Positions 7,675 through 15,416 are shown, numbered from the stretch's first letter. The stretch is 41,017 bases of DNA from Lentibacillus lipolyticus (GCA_004145795.1 SEIO01000001.1:317154-358170), one strand, 5' to 3'. Notes: a model not told the origin generated them from the letters alone. Translations and numbers: made by a program.

Positions 7675-8433
7675 TCACCGGTACCGGTGAATAACATCAA
7701 GCCCGCCGGTAATCTCTAATATGGAACCAGTTATCATATCGGAATCATGTTCACACAAATACATAATCGTGCGGGCAATATCTTCCCCTGTCCCAGGCCT
7801 GCCAATTGGTGTCGTGTCATCATGAACACCCCTGCTGTCACCAATACCGGCTTCTTTCATATCACCAACAATATTACCCGGACAAACCATATTGGATGTA
7901 ATCTGGTATGGGGCTTCCTCAAAGGCAACCGTTTTCGTCAGTGAAACAAGCCCGCTTTTCGCTGCAGCAAAGGCTGATCGGTACAGCCATCCGGATGCAC
8001 TGTTCGCCCCCTGAAACCCATAATTGATTATTCTGCCGAAACGCTGCTCCCGCATATAAGGAACCGTCAATTTCAGCAAATAAAAAACGGCGTTAAGGTT
8101 GCCATTTATCAAATCGTGCCATTCATCTTCCGAGTAGTCCAGGATTTTTTTTCGCTCAAATACGAATGGACCGGCATTATTAATCAGATAATCAATCCCG
8201 CCGTGGACAGCCACTGCCTTATCGTGTAACATTTGGATATCCTCTTTTTTGGTCACATCAGCCTGTTCAATATGTAACATTTGTCCATACCGGGCAAGTT
8301 CCTGCTTAACAAGCTGAGCTTTTTCCGTGTTACGGTAATACGTTGCGGTCACCCGATGCCCGGCCTCCAGGAACTTTTCCGTCACTTGCCTGCCTAGCCC
8401 GGATGTCCCTGCTGTAATCAATGCATGTCCCAT
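7675..8433 (-). CDS. ytkK: SDR-family protein YtkK with altered catalytic Tyr
   Basis: This Rossmann-fold protein of the short-chain dehydrogenase/reductase superfamily has 252 residues. It shows the cofactor motif TAGTSGLG (7-14), the NNAG motif (85-88) and the region around the active-site Lys (K159) in AFAAAKSGL. The position four residues before that Lys, normally the catalytic Tyr of YxxxK, is Phe155. The residue 13 further back, normally the catalytic Ser, is Gly. A Tyr (151) and a Ser (145) are close but out of register. Either the fold has lost oxidoreductase activity or it uses a shifted set of residues. The ATG at 8433 follows GGGGGAGG. Enoyl-ACP reductases also depart from the YxxxK rule, but other FabI marks are absent. 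Confidence 0.85.
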   Translation of the reverse strand: MGHALITAGTSGLGRQVTEKFLEAGHRVTATYYRNTEKAQLVKQELARYGQMLHIEQADVTKKEDIQMLHDKAVAVHGGIDYLINNAGPFVFERKKILDYSEDEWHDLINGNLNAVFYLLKLTVPYMREQRFGRIINYGFQGANSASGWLYRSAFAAAKSGLVSLTKTVAFEEAPYQITSNMVCPGNIVGDMKEAGIGDSRGVHDDTTPIGRPGTGEDIARTIMYLCEHDSDMITGSILEITGGLDVIHRYR

Positions 8434-8479
8434 TCATCGTCCTCCCCCTTCAAGATACTAAGGTGAACGGTTATCATAC

Positions 8480-8507
8480 ATGATATTATAACATACAATA
8501 GTGACAA
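8480..8507 (-). promoter_or_regulatory. Probable sigma-A promoter of ytkK
   Basis: On the minus strand TTGTCA (8502-8507) and TATCAT (8480-8485) are separated by 16 bp. They lie about 47 bp upstream of the ytkK start. A second TATAAT within the spacer is too close to this -35 and is probably coincidental. Confidence 0.45.
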
Positions 8508-8541
8508 GATGATATTTAATGGATTTGAATCATTCGCGATT

Positions 8542-8572
8542 AAAAAATCCACCCTGAAAAGGATGGATTTTT
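8542..8572 (-). terminator. Intrinsic terminator of the small 50-residue gene
   Basis: The stem formed by AAATCCACCC and GGATGGATTT closes on a short TGAAAA loop. On the minus strand it is followed by TTTTTTAAT. It begins 9 bp after the stop codon of the small gene at 8581. Confidence 0.78.
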
Positions 8573-8580
8573 ACGCAGTA

Positions 8581-8736
8581 TCATTTTTTCTGGTTGTTGA
8601 AATGATGGATGCCCCTATTATTGGAAAGGTTTTCTTTATCTTCAATTACACCGCTTTGATAGCTTTCAAACAGTTGATTTTGTACAGCTGCAATACCTTT
8701 TTTATCTTCGGTAAACTGATTTTTCTTCTTCGCCAT
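8581..8736 (-). CDS. Small hydrophilic protein of unknown function (51 residues)
   Basis: I do not recognise the family. The reading frame runs from MAKKKNQFTEDKKG to HHFNNQKK, has no cysteine or tryptophan and no membrane segment, and is strongly charged. It is very likely a real gene: the ATG at 8736 has a GGAGGTGG site 5 nt upstream and the stop is followed within 10 bp by an intrinsic terminator. The size and composition recall minor small acid-soluble spore proteins (SspK-SspP types), but no sequence motif I know supports that. Its neighbours are ytkK, downstream on the same strand, and a divergent UspA gene. An alternative ATG at 8766 would add ten residues but lacks a ribosome binding site. 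Confidence 0.72.
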   Translation of the reverse strand: MAKKKNQFTEDKKGIAAVQNQLFESYQSGVIEDKENLSNNRGIHHFNNQKK

Positions 8737-8868
8737 TTCTTCCACCTCCATTTGTAGTATGTTCACAAAAAAGTCATGACATCCATATTTTCTTTTCCAA
8801 TTTCAATGAATTTGATTGGAAGCAGGCTGAAAAGGGTATTAAAATAGTAAGAAAGGGGGAGATTTACA

Positions 8869-9303
8869 ATGGATTTTGAATACAAACAAATTGTTGTGGC
8901 AGTGGATGGTTCGGAAGCGTCCGAAAAAGCATTTAAGAAAGCGCTTAATATTGTCCAGCGAAATAATGCGCGCTTAATCCTGGCACATGTCATCGATTCT
9001 CGGACATTTGCCACTGCAGAGGCTTATGACCGGACACTTGCGGAACGTGCAGAAGAGTATGCTAAAGATTTACTGGACAATTATGCAGAAAATGCCAAAG
9101 TCGCAGGAATTACGAACCTGGTTCGATGTGTAGAGTACGGATCACCGAAAGTAAAAATAGCCAAAGACATTGCTGAGAGCTTTGAAGTTGATCTGATTAT
9201 ATGCGGTGCGACTGGAATGGGCGCTGTCGAACGCTTTCTAATCGGGAGTGTATCAGAAAGCATCACTCGCCACGCCAGCTGCGATGTGCTTGTTGTCCGT
9301 TAA
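8869..9303 (+). CDS. Universal stress protein (UspA family)
   Basis: This 144-residue cytosolic nucleotide-binding protein has the single Usp domain fold. The N-terminus KQIVVAVDGSEASEKAFKKAL carries the conserved Asp and the serine-rich turn of the family. Near the C-terminus, GATGMGAVERFLIGSVS matches the ATP-binding pattern G-x2-G-x9-G-S/T, which suggests an ATP-binding rather than a UspA-type member. The ATG at 8869 has a GGGGGAG site 8 nt upstream. B. subtilis relatives (NhaX, YxiE) are general stress proteins; a GGGTAT upstream at about 8834 looks like a sigma-B -10 box, but I could not find a matching -35. The gene is monocistronic and is followed by a repeat element. Confidence 0.88.
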   Translation: MDFEYKQIVVAVDGSEASEKAFKKALNIVQRNNARLILAHVIDSRTFATAEAYDRTLAERAEEYAKDLLDNYAENAKVAGITNLVRCVEYGSPKVKIAKDIAESFEVDLIICGATGMGAVERFLIGSVSESITRHASCDVLVVR

Positions 9304-9374
9304 CCAAACATAACACTCGCTCATTTGAACCTCGCAACTTTATTTTTTAAATTACAAATGTTGAACTACAATTA

Positions 9375-9505
9375 CGATGGTTGATTGGAGTGAAGGGCAG
9401 TCGACTCCTCGAAAAAGGAAAACACTTTTTCTTCGTCCTTTGTGACCAACATCCTGTTAGCCAAAAGCTGAAGTGTTCCGCGGAAAGCGACTGCCCGGAG
9501 CGGAA
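9375..9505. repeat. Inverted-repeat element, family A copy 1
   Basis: This GC-rich non-coding element fills the gap between the UspA and moaB genes. Its ends are imperfect inverted repeats: GGGCAGTCG near 9396 and CGACTGCCC near 9489. The right-end block 9478-9505 is identical over 28 of 28 bases to the reverse complement of 33902-33929. The left end 9375-9409 matches the reverse complement of 34057-34091 at 31 of 35 bases. An internal module (9403-9436) containing a GAAAAAG/CTTTTTC hairpin recurs at 34153-34186 with one mismatch. I see no coding frame. Outside it, 9304-9374 and 9506-9583 hold nothing I can name. Confidence 0.8.
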
Positions 9506-9583
9506 TTCAACATAGCACTAATGTCACAGTTGTATCAACCGCTCATAAAAATAACAACGTTGGCGTGAAGAGCTTCCTTAATT

Positions 9584-10105
9584 TCAGCGGGAATTGGGGA
9601 GGTCTTTTTTCAATTCACGGACGACGTGGCTTAGCTCTGGAACAATTAATTTATTCATGGCTAATTTCACCGCACCGGATGAACCAGGTGCTGCAAATAT
9701 AGCAGTATTGCCAATGACTCCTCCAATGGCCCTTGAAAGAATAGCTGCTGAGCCGATGTCTTCCTGATAGCTTAGCATTCGAAAAAGCTCGCCAAAACCG
9801 TTTATTTCTTTATCAAGCATCGGTCCAACCGTTTCAATGGTCACGTCACGATGCGCTATGCCTGTCCCACCGTTAAGCAAAATAGCATCCACCGCAGAAT
9901 GGTTACAGCCTGCCCTCACCTTTTCTGCAATAGCCCTGCTTTCATCCGAGACAATCTCTCTGGCCGTTATGCGATGACCTGCCTCTTCCAGCAAACTTGC
10001 CATCAAATCGCCACTTTTATCTGTTTCAGCAGTTCTTGTGTCGCTGACTGTGACGACCATGCATTGAACCTGTTCATACTTGCGTTTATGCTCTTCAACG
10101 GACAA
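9584..10105 (-). CDS. moaB: Molybdenum cofactor biosynthesis protein MoaB/MogA family
   Basis: This protein belongs to the family that binds and adenylylates molybdopterin during molybdenum cofactor synthesis. It has 173 residues. The signature regions are VVTVSDTRT (17-25), the loop NGGTGIAHRDVTIE (around 78-91) and the phosphate-binding PGSSGAVKLAM. The start is a TTG at 10105 with AGGGGGG about 5 nt upstream, and the last codons of ackA carry that ribosome binding site. The ackA stop is 1 bp away, so translation is probably coupled. No ATG exists near this position. The gene lies downstream of ackA in an ytxK-ackA-moaB operon; no clear terminator follows, only the repeat element at 9375-9505. 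Confidence 0.9.
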   Translation of the reverse strand: MSVEEHKRKYEQVQCMVVTVSDTRTAETDKSGDLMASLLEEAGHRITAREIVSDESRAIAEKVRAGCNHSAVDAILLNGGTGIAHRDVTIETVGPMLDKEINGFGELFRMLSYQEDIGSAAILSRAIGGVIGNTAIFAAPGSSGAVKLAMNKLIVPELSHVVRELKKDLPNSR

Positions 10106-10106
10106 A

Positions 10107-11306
10107 CTATCCCCCCTGACTTATACCAGTTAGCCGGACCGTATCCCTGGCAATCATAACTTCTTCATTCGTCGGGATAACCATCACTTTTACTGGTGAA
10201 TGCGGATAATTAAGAAATGCTTCCTTTCCACGGACATCGTTGCGTGCAGGGTCCCAATAAACCCCCATGAACTCTAGCCCCGTTAAAACTTTTTTTCGTA
10301 CAACATCGCTATTTTCACCCACACCTGCTGTGAAAATTATGGCATCAACACCAGACATTCTGGCAGCATAGGATCCGAGGTATTTGTGGATGCGGGCTGC
10401 AAAAACTTCCATCGCCAGCTCTGCTCGTTCGTTGTCATCAGCATGTTGCTCTATATCACGCAAGTCACTGGAAAAACCAGATAGGGCGAGCATTCCACTT
10501 TTTTTGTTTAAAATGTGGACGACTTCATCTGCATCCTTTCCGGTCTTTTCCATGATAAACGGAATCAGTGCAGGGTCAATATTACCAGACCTTGTTCCCA
10601 TCGTTACGCCGGCGAGAGGTGTAAATCCCATAGACGTATCAATCGACTTTCCTTTATCGATTGCGGCAATACTTGCACCATTTCCCAAATGACAAGAAAT
10701 GAGACGAAGATGCTCAAGGGGCACTCCCATCATTTCAGCTGCTCGCTGCGAAACATATTTATGAGACGTTCCGTGAAATCCATATTTACGAATTCCGTAT
10801 TTATCATAATACTCGTACGGCAGACTGTACAGGTACGATTTCTCGGGCATCGTCTGGTGAAATGCAGTGTCAAATACAGCCACCATTGGAACATCCGGAA
10901 GAATTTCACGGAAGGCACGTACTCCAGTCAAATTAGCCGGATTATGCAGTGGCGCCAGGTCAGATACATCCTCGATACTACGGATAACATCATCGGTAAT
11001 CAGTACCGAATCATTGAATCGTTCACCACCATGAACTATTCTGTGCCCAACAGCATCAATTTCATCCATTGATTGGATAATACCGGACCCAGTCAGCTTA
11101 TCCAGCAAATGTTTTACGGCAGTCTCATGATCCGGGATGTCTGAAACTAGCTTATCTTTTTTTTCATTCACTTCCAATGTGAATACTGATTCTGAAAGTC
11201 CTATTCGCTCCATAAGCCCCTTCGCCAATACCTGTTCTTCAGGCATATGGATAAGCTGAAACTTTAACGAAGAACTTCCAGCGTTTATAGCCAAAATTTT
11301 GGACAT
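10107..11306 (-). CDS. ackA: Acetate kinase
   Basis: This enzyme converts acetyl phosphate and ADP to acetate and ATP in overflow metabolism. Its 399 residues are normal for the family (about 395-400). The ASKHA phosphate-binding motif is present at the N-terminus (NAGSSSLKF), followed by VHGGERF, FDTAFH, the catalytic loop with [13 protein letters not shown], and the long signature [11 protein letters not shown] - [15 protein letters not shown]. The ATG at 11306 has GGAGGG 9 nt upstream; a TTG at 11324 would add six residues with no better site. It begins 22 bp downstream of ytxK and is coupled to moaB. In B. subtilis ackA is activated by CcpA, whose gene is in this window; I found no strong cre site directly in front of this start. 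Confidence 0.96.
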   Translation of the reverse strand: MSKILAINAGSSSLKFQLIHMPEEQVLAKGLMERIGLSESVFTLEVNEKKDKLVSDIPDHETAVKHLLDKLTGSGIIQSMDEIDAVGHRIVHGGERFNDSVLITDDVIRSIEDVSDLAPLHNPANLTGVRAFREILPDVPMVAVFDTAFHQTMPEKSYLYSLPYEYYDKYGIRKYGFHGTSHKYVSQRAAEMMGVPLEHLRLISCHLGNGASIAAIDKGKSIDTSMGFTPLAGVTMGTRSGNIDPALIPFIMEKTGKDADEVVHILNKKSGMLALSGFSSDLRDIEQHADDNERAELAMEVFAARIHKYLGSYAARMSGVDAIIFTAGVGENSDVVRKKVLTGLEFMGVYWDPARNDVRGKEAFLNYPHSPVKVMVIPTNEEVMIARDTVRLTGISQGG

Positions 11307-11328
11307 TCTTTTGTTTCCCTCCAAGCTG

Positions 11329-12315
11329 CTATTGGTTCATGTTTTCCGCAAACCATGCATTCATTTGTGCCAGTATATCATCCATTGCTTTCGTGTCTTT
11401 AAAGGATGGTACCTGTACAAGCAATGGCTGCTTGACCGCTTCTGTTTCAGGACCTTGCTTTTGCAAAATAAGGATGCTCTTTCTGTTTTTCTCCGATTTA
11501 AATGCGGTTTCCGGAAGCTGCAGCACTCCAACAATATGGGCATTCTCCTGAAGGTACGCATGCAGTTTATCTGACTGATCACTGTCAAACAAGAATTCCG
11601 GAATAACAAAAATTAAGTATCCGCCTGGAGCCGTATAATTCATACTTTGCTCAATAAACAAATGATGAGAATAGGAAAGTCCCTCATCAGCTTTCAGTTC
11701 AAAATCATTGGCCCGAATATCGTCCGGATAGTAACCGACAGGAAGATCACTGACGACCAGATCAACTGGATCCAGAAGAAACGGACGCAGACTGTCCTGG
11801 TGGAAGAACTCAATTTCTTGTTGCTGCAAGTTGGCATTAAGAACAGCAAGTTTAATGAGTGTTGGGTCAACCTCACTTGCAGATACAGTTCCAGCGTTCT
11901 CCAGCTGGCCCAAAACAGCCGTAAGCAAATTCGCCGTCCCGCTTGCCGGATCAAATATACGAATGTTTTTCTGCCCCGCCGTAACCTTGTCTGCCAAGTA
12001 TCCTACAAACAAGGCGACCGTCTCCGGCGTCATCAAATGCTGCTGTTGCGTCGCACCCTTCATTCCTTTTAGCATGGCCAGCTGAACAGCTTTCCGAATT
12101 TCAGTCGTTCCATATGCCGAAACTTCCAATTGACCAATATCCCTTTGCAGTTTTTCCTTTAATTCAGGTTCGGTTGTTTCAGGCAGCTGCTGATCAAATA
12201 TCATTTCAAGTGTAATCGCAAGGCTGTCCAAATACGTTTCATTTTTATATTGTTGGATATTTTCCGTTGTATTATCAATTTGTTCAAACAATAATTCGAC
12301 ATCTGTTTTTTCCAT
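11329..12315 (-). CDS. ytxK: YtxK-like class I SAM-dependent methyltransferase
   Basis: This 328-residue protein resembles the N6-adenine DNA methylase family (HsdM/N6_Mtase fold), but its substrate is unknown. The SAM-binding motif is clear: [10 protein letters not shown] (122-131) after a predicted helical N-terminal domain. The catalytic NPPY/F motif of adenine methylases is replaced by DLPVGYYP (190-197), so base methylation cannot be assumed. No restriction partner or specificity subunit is nearby, which argues against a restriction-modification system. In B. subtilis ytxK is also next to ackA. The ATG at 12315 has GGAGG 8 nt upstream. A TACAAT -10 box and a cre-like sequence lie just upstream. 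Confidence 0.88.
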   Translation of the reverse strand: MEKTDVELLFEQIDNTTENIQQYKNETYLDSLAITLEMIFDQQLPETTEPELKEKLQRDIGQLEVSAYGTTEIRKAVQLAMLKGMKGATQQQHLMTPETVALFVGYLADKVTAGQKNIRIFDPASGTANLLTAVLGQLENAGTVSASEVDPTLIKLAVLNANLQQQEIEFFHQDSLRPFLLDPVDLVVSDLPVGYYPDDIRANDFELKADEGLSYSHHLFIEQSMNYTAPGGYLIFVIPEFLFDSDQSDKLHAYLQENAHIVGVLQLPETAFKSEKNRKSILILQKQGPETEAVKQPLLVQVPSFKDTKAMDDILAQMNAWFAENMNQ

Positions 12316-12340
12316 TGCGGCAATCCTCCGTTCCATTGTC

Positions 12341-12359
12341 TCAAAGCGCTTCTATTGTA
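12341..12359 (-). promoter_or_regulatory. -10 box and cre-like site upstream of ytxK-ackA-moaB
   Basis: On the minus strand TACAAT (12354-12359) is followed at once by TAGAAGCGCTTTGA (12341-12354), which keeps the AAGCGCTTT core of a CcpA-binding cre site but departs from the outer consensus at three positions. A site at this position, just downstream of the -10, would be expected to repress. No good -35 is visible. Confidence 0.33.
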
Positions 12360-12425
12360 CCAAAAGACCAGCGCCAATGTACATTGGGAGAGGCTGGGCA
12401 TCACACTGTGGAAATCAGGTGCAAT

Positions 12426-12464
12426 GAAAAAATCTCCCCTGCCATGTATGGATCAGGAGAGATT
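12426..12464 (-). terminator. Intrinsic terminator of tpx
   Basis: AATCTCC-CCTG pairs with CAGG-AGAGATT around a 13-nt loop, and on the minus strand a TTTTTT run follows. It starts about 8 bp after the tpx stop codon. Confidence 0.8.
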
Positions 12465-12472
12465 GCCGGCTG

Positions 12473-12973
12473 TTATTCAGCTTTTTGTGCTTCCTCTAGT
12501 GCGCGGTCATAGTCAGGATGATTGGTTACCTCGCTTACGTATTCTACGTATGTGACTTTATCATTAGAGTCAACCACGAAGATAGCCCGTGCCAGCAAAC
12601 GCAGTTCTTTTATCAGTACGCCATATTTTTCACCGAAATCAGCATCCCGGTGGTCAGACAATGTATCAAGTTTCTTGATCCCATTCGCTGCACACCAGCG
12701 TGACTGGGCGAAAGGAAGATCCATACTAATGGTCAGCACTTGTACATTATCAAGTTTATCCGCCTCTTCATTAAAGCGCCTTGTCTCTTCAGCGCAGACG
12801 CCTGTGTCAACAGACGGTACAGCGGCAATCAGTTTTACTTTTCCTTTATAGTCATCCAGAGAAACTTCCTTAAGATCGTTGGACAGCACAGTGAAATTCG
12901 GTGCCTGATCACCGGCACTGATTTCATTGCCTATGAGTGTCACCGGGTCCTGATTAAATGTGACATTTGCCAT
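12473..12973 (-). CDS. tpx: Thiol peroxidase (atypical 2-Cys peroxiredoxin)
   Basis: This enzyme reduces hydrogen peroxide and organic peroxides with thioredoxin. It has 166 residues, the usual Tpx length. The peroxidatic Cys60 sits in [12 protein letters not shown] and the resolving Cys94 in SRWC, the spacing of the Tpx subfamily. The start at 12973 ([15 protein letters not shown]) follows AGAGGATG. It appears monocistronic, with its own promoter candidate at 13011-13040 and its own terminator. Its place between ytxK and ytfJ is as in B. subtilis. Confidence 0.95.
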   Translation of the reverse strand: MANVTFNQDPVTLIGNEISAGDQAPNFTVLSNDLKEVSLDDYKGKVKLIAAVPSVDTGVCAEETRRFNEEADKLDNVQVLTISMDLPFAQSRWCAANGIKKLDTLSDHRDADFGEKYGVLIKELRLLARAIFVVDSNDKVTYVEYVSEVTNHPDYDRALEEAQKAE

Positions 12974-13010
12974 AACAAATCATCCTCTCTAATGTTTTGA
13001 CTCTATCTAT

Positions 13011-13040
13011 ATTATGAATCAGCTTGTAGCATATGTCCAA
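13011..13040 (-). promoter_or_regulatory. Probable promoter of tpx
   Basis: On the minus strand TTGGAC (13035-13040) and CATAAT (13011-13016) are 18 bp apart and lie about 40 bp upstream of the tpx start. Confidence 0.45.
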
Positions 13041-13076
13041 CAATAACGCTCTCTGGAGTTGTTACCATTGTTTGAA

Positions 13077-13610
13077 CTAATTATCGGAATCCTGATCACC
13101 GGAGTTTTCATCAGACTGGTCGGAATCCTTATTGCCGTTCTTCTTTTGCTCCCGTTTCTGCTTGTCTTTTCCCTTTTCCTCACCATTATCCGATTGTTTG
13201 GATTGCAGGTTCATTTTATCCTGTAATCCTGATTCCTTTAACAGCTGCTGAATTTTTTCGACGGCTTTCGGGGCAACGTCCATCATTTTCTCGTATATGT
13301 GCGTACTTTCATCAAGGTGAATCATCTTCATCCCTTTTTGACTGACAACCAAGAATGCAATAGGTGTAATAGACACACCACCACCGCTGCCCCCGCCGAA
13401 AGGCATTGATTCACTTGAGTCGCTTTGTTCGCTGTTTGAAGTGAATTCGCTTCCCCCAGCTGCAAAACCAAAACCAAGTTTGGAGACCGGAATGATAACA
13501 CTGCCATCCGGGGACTCAATTGGATCACCAATGATGGTGTTCACCTCTATCATATCTTTTAGATTTTCCATTGCCGTTGTCATCAGCCCTTGTATTGGAT
13601 GTTCATCCAT
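13077..13610 (-). CDS. ytfJ: Sporulation protein YtfJ (GerW family)
   Basis: This is a 177-residue member of the GerW/YtfJ family, which in B. subtilis is made in the forespore and affects germination. The conserved core (about 1-120) includes MIEVNTIIGDPI, DGSVIIPVSKLGFGFAAGGSEF and a glycine-rich stretch FGGGSGGGVSITPIAFLV. The last 40 or so residues are a low-complexity tail rich in Lys, Asp, Glu, Gln and Asn, which is variable in this family. The ATG at 13610 has AGGAGGA 6 nt upstream. It follows ytfI by 15 bp, and the two probably form one transcript. Confidence 0.92.
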   Translation of the reverse strand: MDEHPIQGLMTTAMENLKDMIEVNTIIGDPIESPDGSVIIPVSKLGFGFAAGGSEFTSNSEQSDSSESMPFGGGSGGGVSITPIAFLVVSQKGMKMIHLDESTHIYEKMMDVAPKAVEKIQQLLKESGLQDKMNLQSKQSDNGEEKGKDKQKREQKKNGNKDSDQSDENSGDQDSDN

Positions 13611-13625
13611 ATATAATCCTCCTCA

Positions 13626-14201
13626 TTACGTAGTTACTTCTCGTTTTGCAGGAAGTTTCCGAATTATTTTCAGGAATGCATAGATAGCTTGCCCGACTCT
13701 AATAGATATCATGCAGTCAAAGACGGATCTGATTCTCTGCTGATTGAAGAATGGGGTGACCGAAATGGAAGGTTCCCTAACAAACGTACTTTTGGAAGCG
13801 AGCAATCCTATTACCATGCCTTTTACTCCCCATATTCCACCAGTAACCATCCCGGTTGTGTCAGCCTTTCCAGTACCTGCCTCGGTATTCCAGGTGATTT
13901 GATGAAACAGGATTCGATCAAAAATAATCGTCGCAGCCGTATGCATATCCCTTATTTTTTGCACTCCGTTATGACTCAATTGGTGCAATTGGGAGAGGGT
14001 TTCCTGAAACGATTGCTCCTGATCCGAATGTTCCATTAAATCAATGGAACGCCGTAAAAGACGCAAACGGTACAAATAAACAGCAAGATAAAGCGTCTGC
14101 TCTTCCTGATTAAGCGTGACCGAACAAACAGCTTTAACCCTGGAACATAACAGTATGATACTAACCGTAATCATAATTACGATAACCAACCCAATAACCA
14201 T
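13626..14201 (-). CDS. ytfI: YtfI-like DUF2953 membrane-anchored protein
   Basis: This 191-residue protein has a single N-terminal membrane segment (VIGLVIVIMITVSIILLC) and a basic, weakly conserved soluble part; it is probably a membrane-anchored protein of the DUF2953 family, whose function is unknown. Recognition rests mostly on position directly upstream of ytfJ and on overall shape; B. subtilis YtfI is somewhat longer. I chose the ATG at 14201 with AGAGGTG 6 nt upstream. The frame continues upstream to 14402, but that part overlaps the divergent NAD kinase promoter and start. Co-transcription with ytfJ suggests a sporulation context. Confidence 0.7.
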   Translation of the reverse strand: MVIGLVIVIMITVSIILLCSRVKAVCSVTLNQEEQTLYLAVYLYRLRLLRRSIDLMEHSDQEQSFQETLSQLHQLSHNGVQKIRDMHTAATIIFDRILFHQITWNTEAGTGKADTTGMVTGGIWGVKGMVIGLLASKSTFVREPSISVTPFFNQQRIRSVFDCMISIRVGQAIYAFLKIIRKLPAKREVTT

Positions 14202-14281
14202 AGGTCTCACCTCTATTCCTATATGATTGGCGAGAATTTCCTTTTTTATGAATGGGTATTCAATTATTTGTGCTGTGTCGA

Positions 14282-14311
14282 TTGGGATGATGAACGAAAA
14301 CATGCTACACT
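14282..14311 (+). promoter_or_regulatory. Probable promoter of the NAD kinase gene
   Basis: TTGGGA (14282-14287) and TACACT (14306-14311) are separated by 18 bp. The downstream end is 33 bp before the NAD kinase ATG. Confidence 0.5.
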
Positions 14312-14344
14312 TTATGTGAATGTACAAAATTGGAGGTGGTCCCA

Positions 14345-15145
14345 ATGCAAGAACGAAACAATATTTATTTCTACTACAGGAATGATGATAATCTCGATAC
14401 AAAACTGCAACCGTTGTTCACATTGGCCAAGGAGAATAATTTCCATATTACAGACAGTCCCGAACAGGCCAACATCATTGTGAGCGTTGGTGGCGACGGT
14501 GTTTTCCTGCAGGCGGTACGCACAACAGGATTCCGGCAAGATTGTCTATATACCGGGATCACGACATCGGATGAATCGGGATTGTATTGTGATTTTAACA
14601 TAGACAATTTCGATGAAATGTTGGACACGATACAATATGAAGCAATGGAAGTCCGACGCTTTCCGGTTATCGATGTTCAGGTGAACGGAGAATCGAATTT
14701 TCAGTGCTTAAACGAAGTGAGTATACGTTCGAATATAATCAAAACAATTGTAATGGATGTGTACATCGACGATATGCATTTCGAAACATTCCGAGGTGAT
14801 GGATTAATTGTGGCCACTCCGACCGGAAGCACCGGCTATAATAAATCCACCCAAGGAGCAGTTGTTGACCCAAAACTTCCTTGCTTCCAAGTATCTGAAA
14901 TTGCTTCCATTAATAATAATCGATACCGGACGCTGGGCTCATCATTCATACTGAACGAAGACCGGACATTAACGTTAGAACTTGTACAAGACGGGAACGA
15001 TTATCCAATCATCGGAATGGATAATGAAGCATATTCAATCCGCAATGTCCACAATCTTACTGTTCGCTTGAGTAACAGTGTCATCAAAACAGTTAAGCTG
15101 AAAAACAATTCCTATTGGGATCGTGTAAAGCGGACATTCTTATAA
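14345..15145 (+). CDS. ppnKB: NAD kinase 2 (NadK2/PpnKB type)
   Basis: This enzyme phosphorylates NAD to NADP. Its 266 residues match the second Bacillus NAD kinase (YtdI, about 267 residues). The GGDG motif of the family is at 49-52, followed by the conserved NE in CLNEVSIRSN and the TPTGSTGYNKSTQGAVV signature. The ATG at 14345 has an excellent GGAGGTGG site. It is divergent from ytfI and convergent with the spore protein gene. The hairpin right after its stop lacks a T-run on this strand, so transcripts may run on to the palindrome at 15417-15458 and across the spore protein gene in antisense. Confidence 0.93.
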   Translation: MQERNNIYFYYRNDDNLDTKLQPLFTLAKENNFHITDSPEQANIIVSVGGDGVFLQAVRTTGFRQDCLYTGITTSDESGLYCDFNIDNFDEMLDTIQYEAMEVRRFPVIDVQVNGESNFQCLNEVSIRSNIIKTIVMDVYIDDMHFETFRGDGLIVATPTGSTGYNKSTQGAVVDPKLPCFQVSEIASINNNRYRTLGSSFILNEDRTLTLELVQDGNDYPIIGMDNEAYSIRNVHNLTVRLSNSVIKTVKLKNNSYWDRVKRTFL

Positions 15146-15150
15146 AATAA

Positions 15151-15178
15151 GCGGGCTACCCTGTTTAGGATAGCCCGC
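15151..15178 (-). terminator. Hairpin between NAD kinase and the spore protein gene
   Basis: GCGGGCTA-CCT pairs with AGG-TAGCCCGC around a GTTT loop. On the minus strand a short T-rich tail (TTATTTTAT) follows, so it best serves the spore protein gene. On the plus strand no T-run follows. Confidence 0.65.
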
Positions 15179-15201
15179 AGCCATTCATATATTATTGTCT
15201 G

Positions 15202-15408
15202 TTACTGTGGCATATTGCCACCAAATTGCTGTTCAGCAGTGTTTACAAGGCGTTTTGTGATTTCCCCGCCAACAGACCCGTTCGCGCGGGATGTCGTGTC
15301 AGCACCAAGTTGAACACCAAACTCCTGTGCAATTTCTGTTTTCATTTGGTCAAGCGCCTGTTCAGCACCAGGTACGACTAATTGGTTTGAACTGTTGTTG
15401 CTTGGCAT
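15202..15408 (-). CDS. Alpha/beta-type small acid-soluble spore protein
   Basis: This 68-residue DNA-binding protein coats forespore DNA and protects it from UV and heat damage. It carries both family hallmarks: the germination protease region TEIAQEFGV (about 25-33), and the second conserved helix [16 protein letters not shown]. It starts at the ATG at 15408 ([19 protein letters not shown]) with a perfect AGGAGGTGA site 5 nt upstream. That site lies within a long palindrome (15417-15452) that could mask it in the mRNA. Which member of the SspA-D group it represents cannot be decided. I expect sigma-G control in the forespore, but I did not find a convincing sigma-G promoter. Confidence 0.95.
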   Translation of the reverse strand: MPSNNSSNQLVVPGAEQALDQMKTEIAQEFGVQLGADTTSRANGSVGGEITKRLVNTAEQQFGGNMPQ

Positions 15409-15416
15409 TCTCAATC

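Noticed and set aside
8834-8839. GGGTAT upstream of the UspA gene as a sigma-B -10 box
   Set aside because: No GTTT-type -35 lies 12-15 bp upstream, so the match is too weak to report as a promoter.
9375-9505. Repeat clusters as CRISPR arrays
   Set aside because: There are no regularly spaced direct repeats with unique spacers and no cas genes; the repeats are inverted and modular.
11307-11345. TGGTTTGCGGAAAACAT in front of ackA as a cre site
   Set aside because: The CG centre is one base out of register with the cre consensus, and the sequence encodes the conserved C-terminus of YtxK.
11329-12315. YtxK as part of a restriction-modification or phage-defence system
   Set aside because: No endonuclease, specificity subunit or other defence gene is nearby; the ytxK-ackA-tpx order is the known core arrangement, and the catalytic motif is changed.
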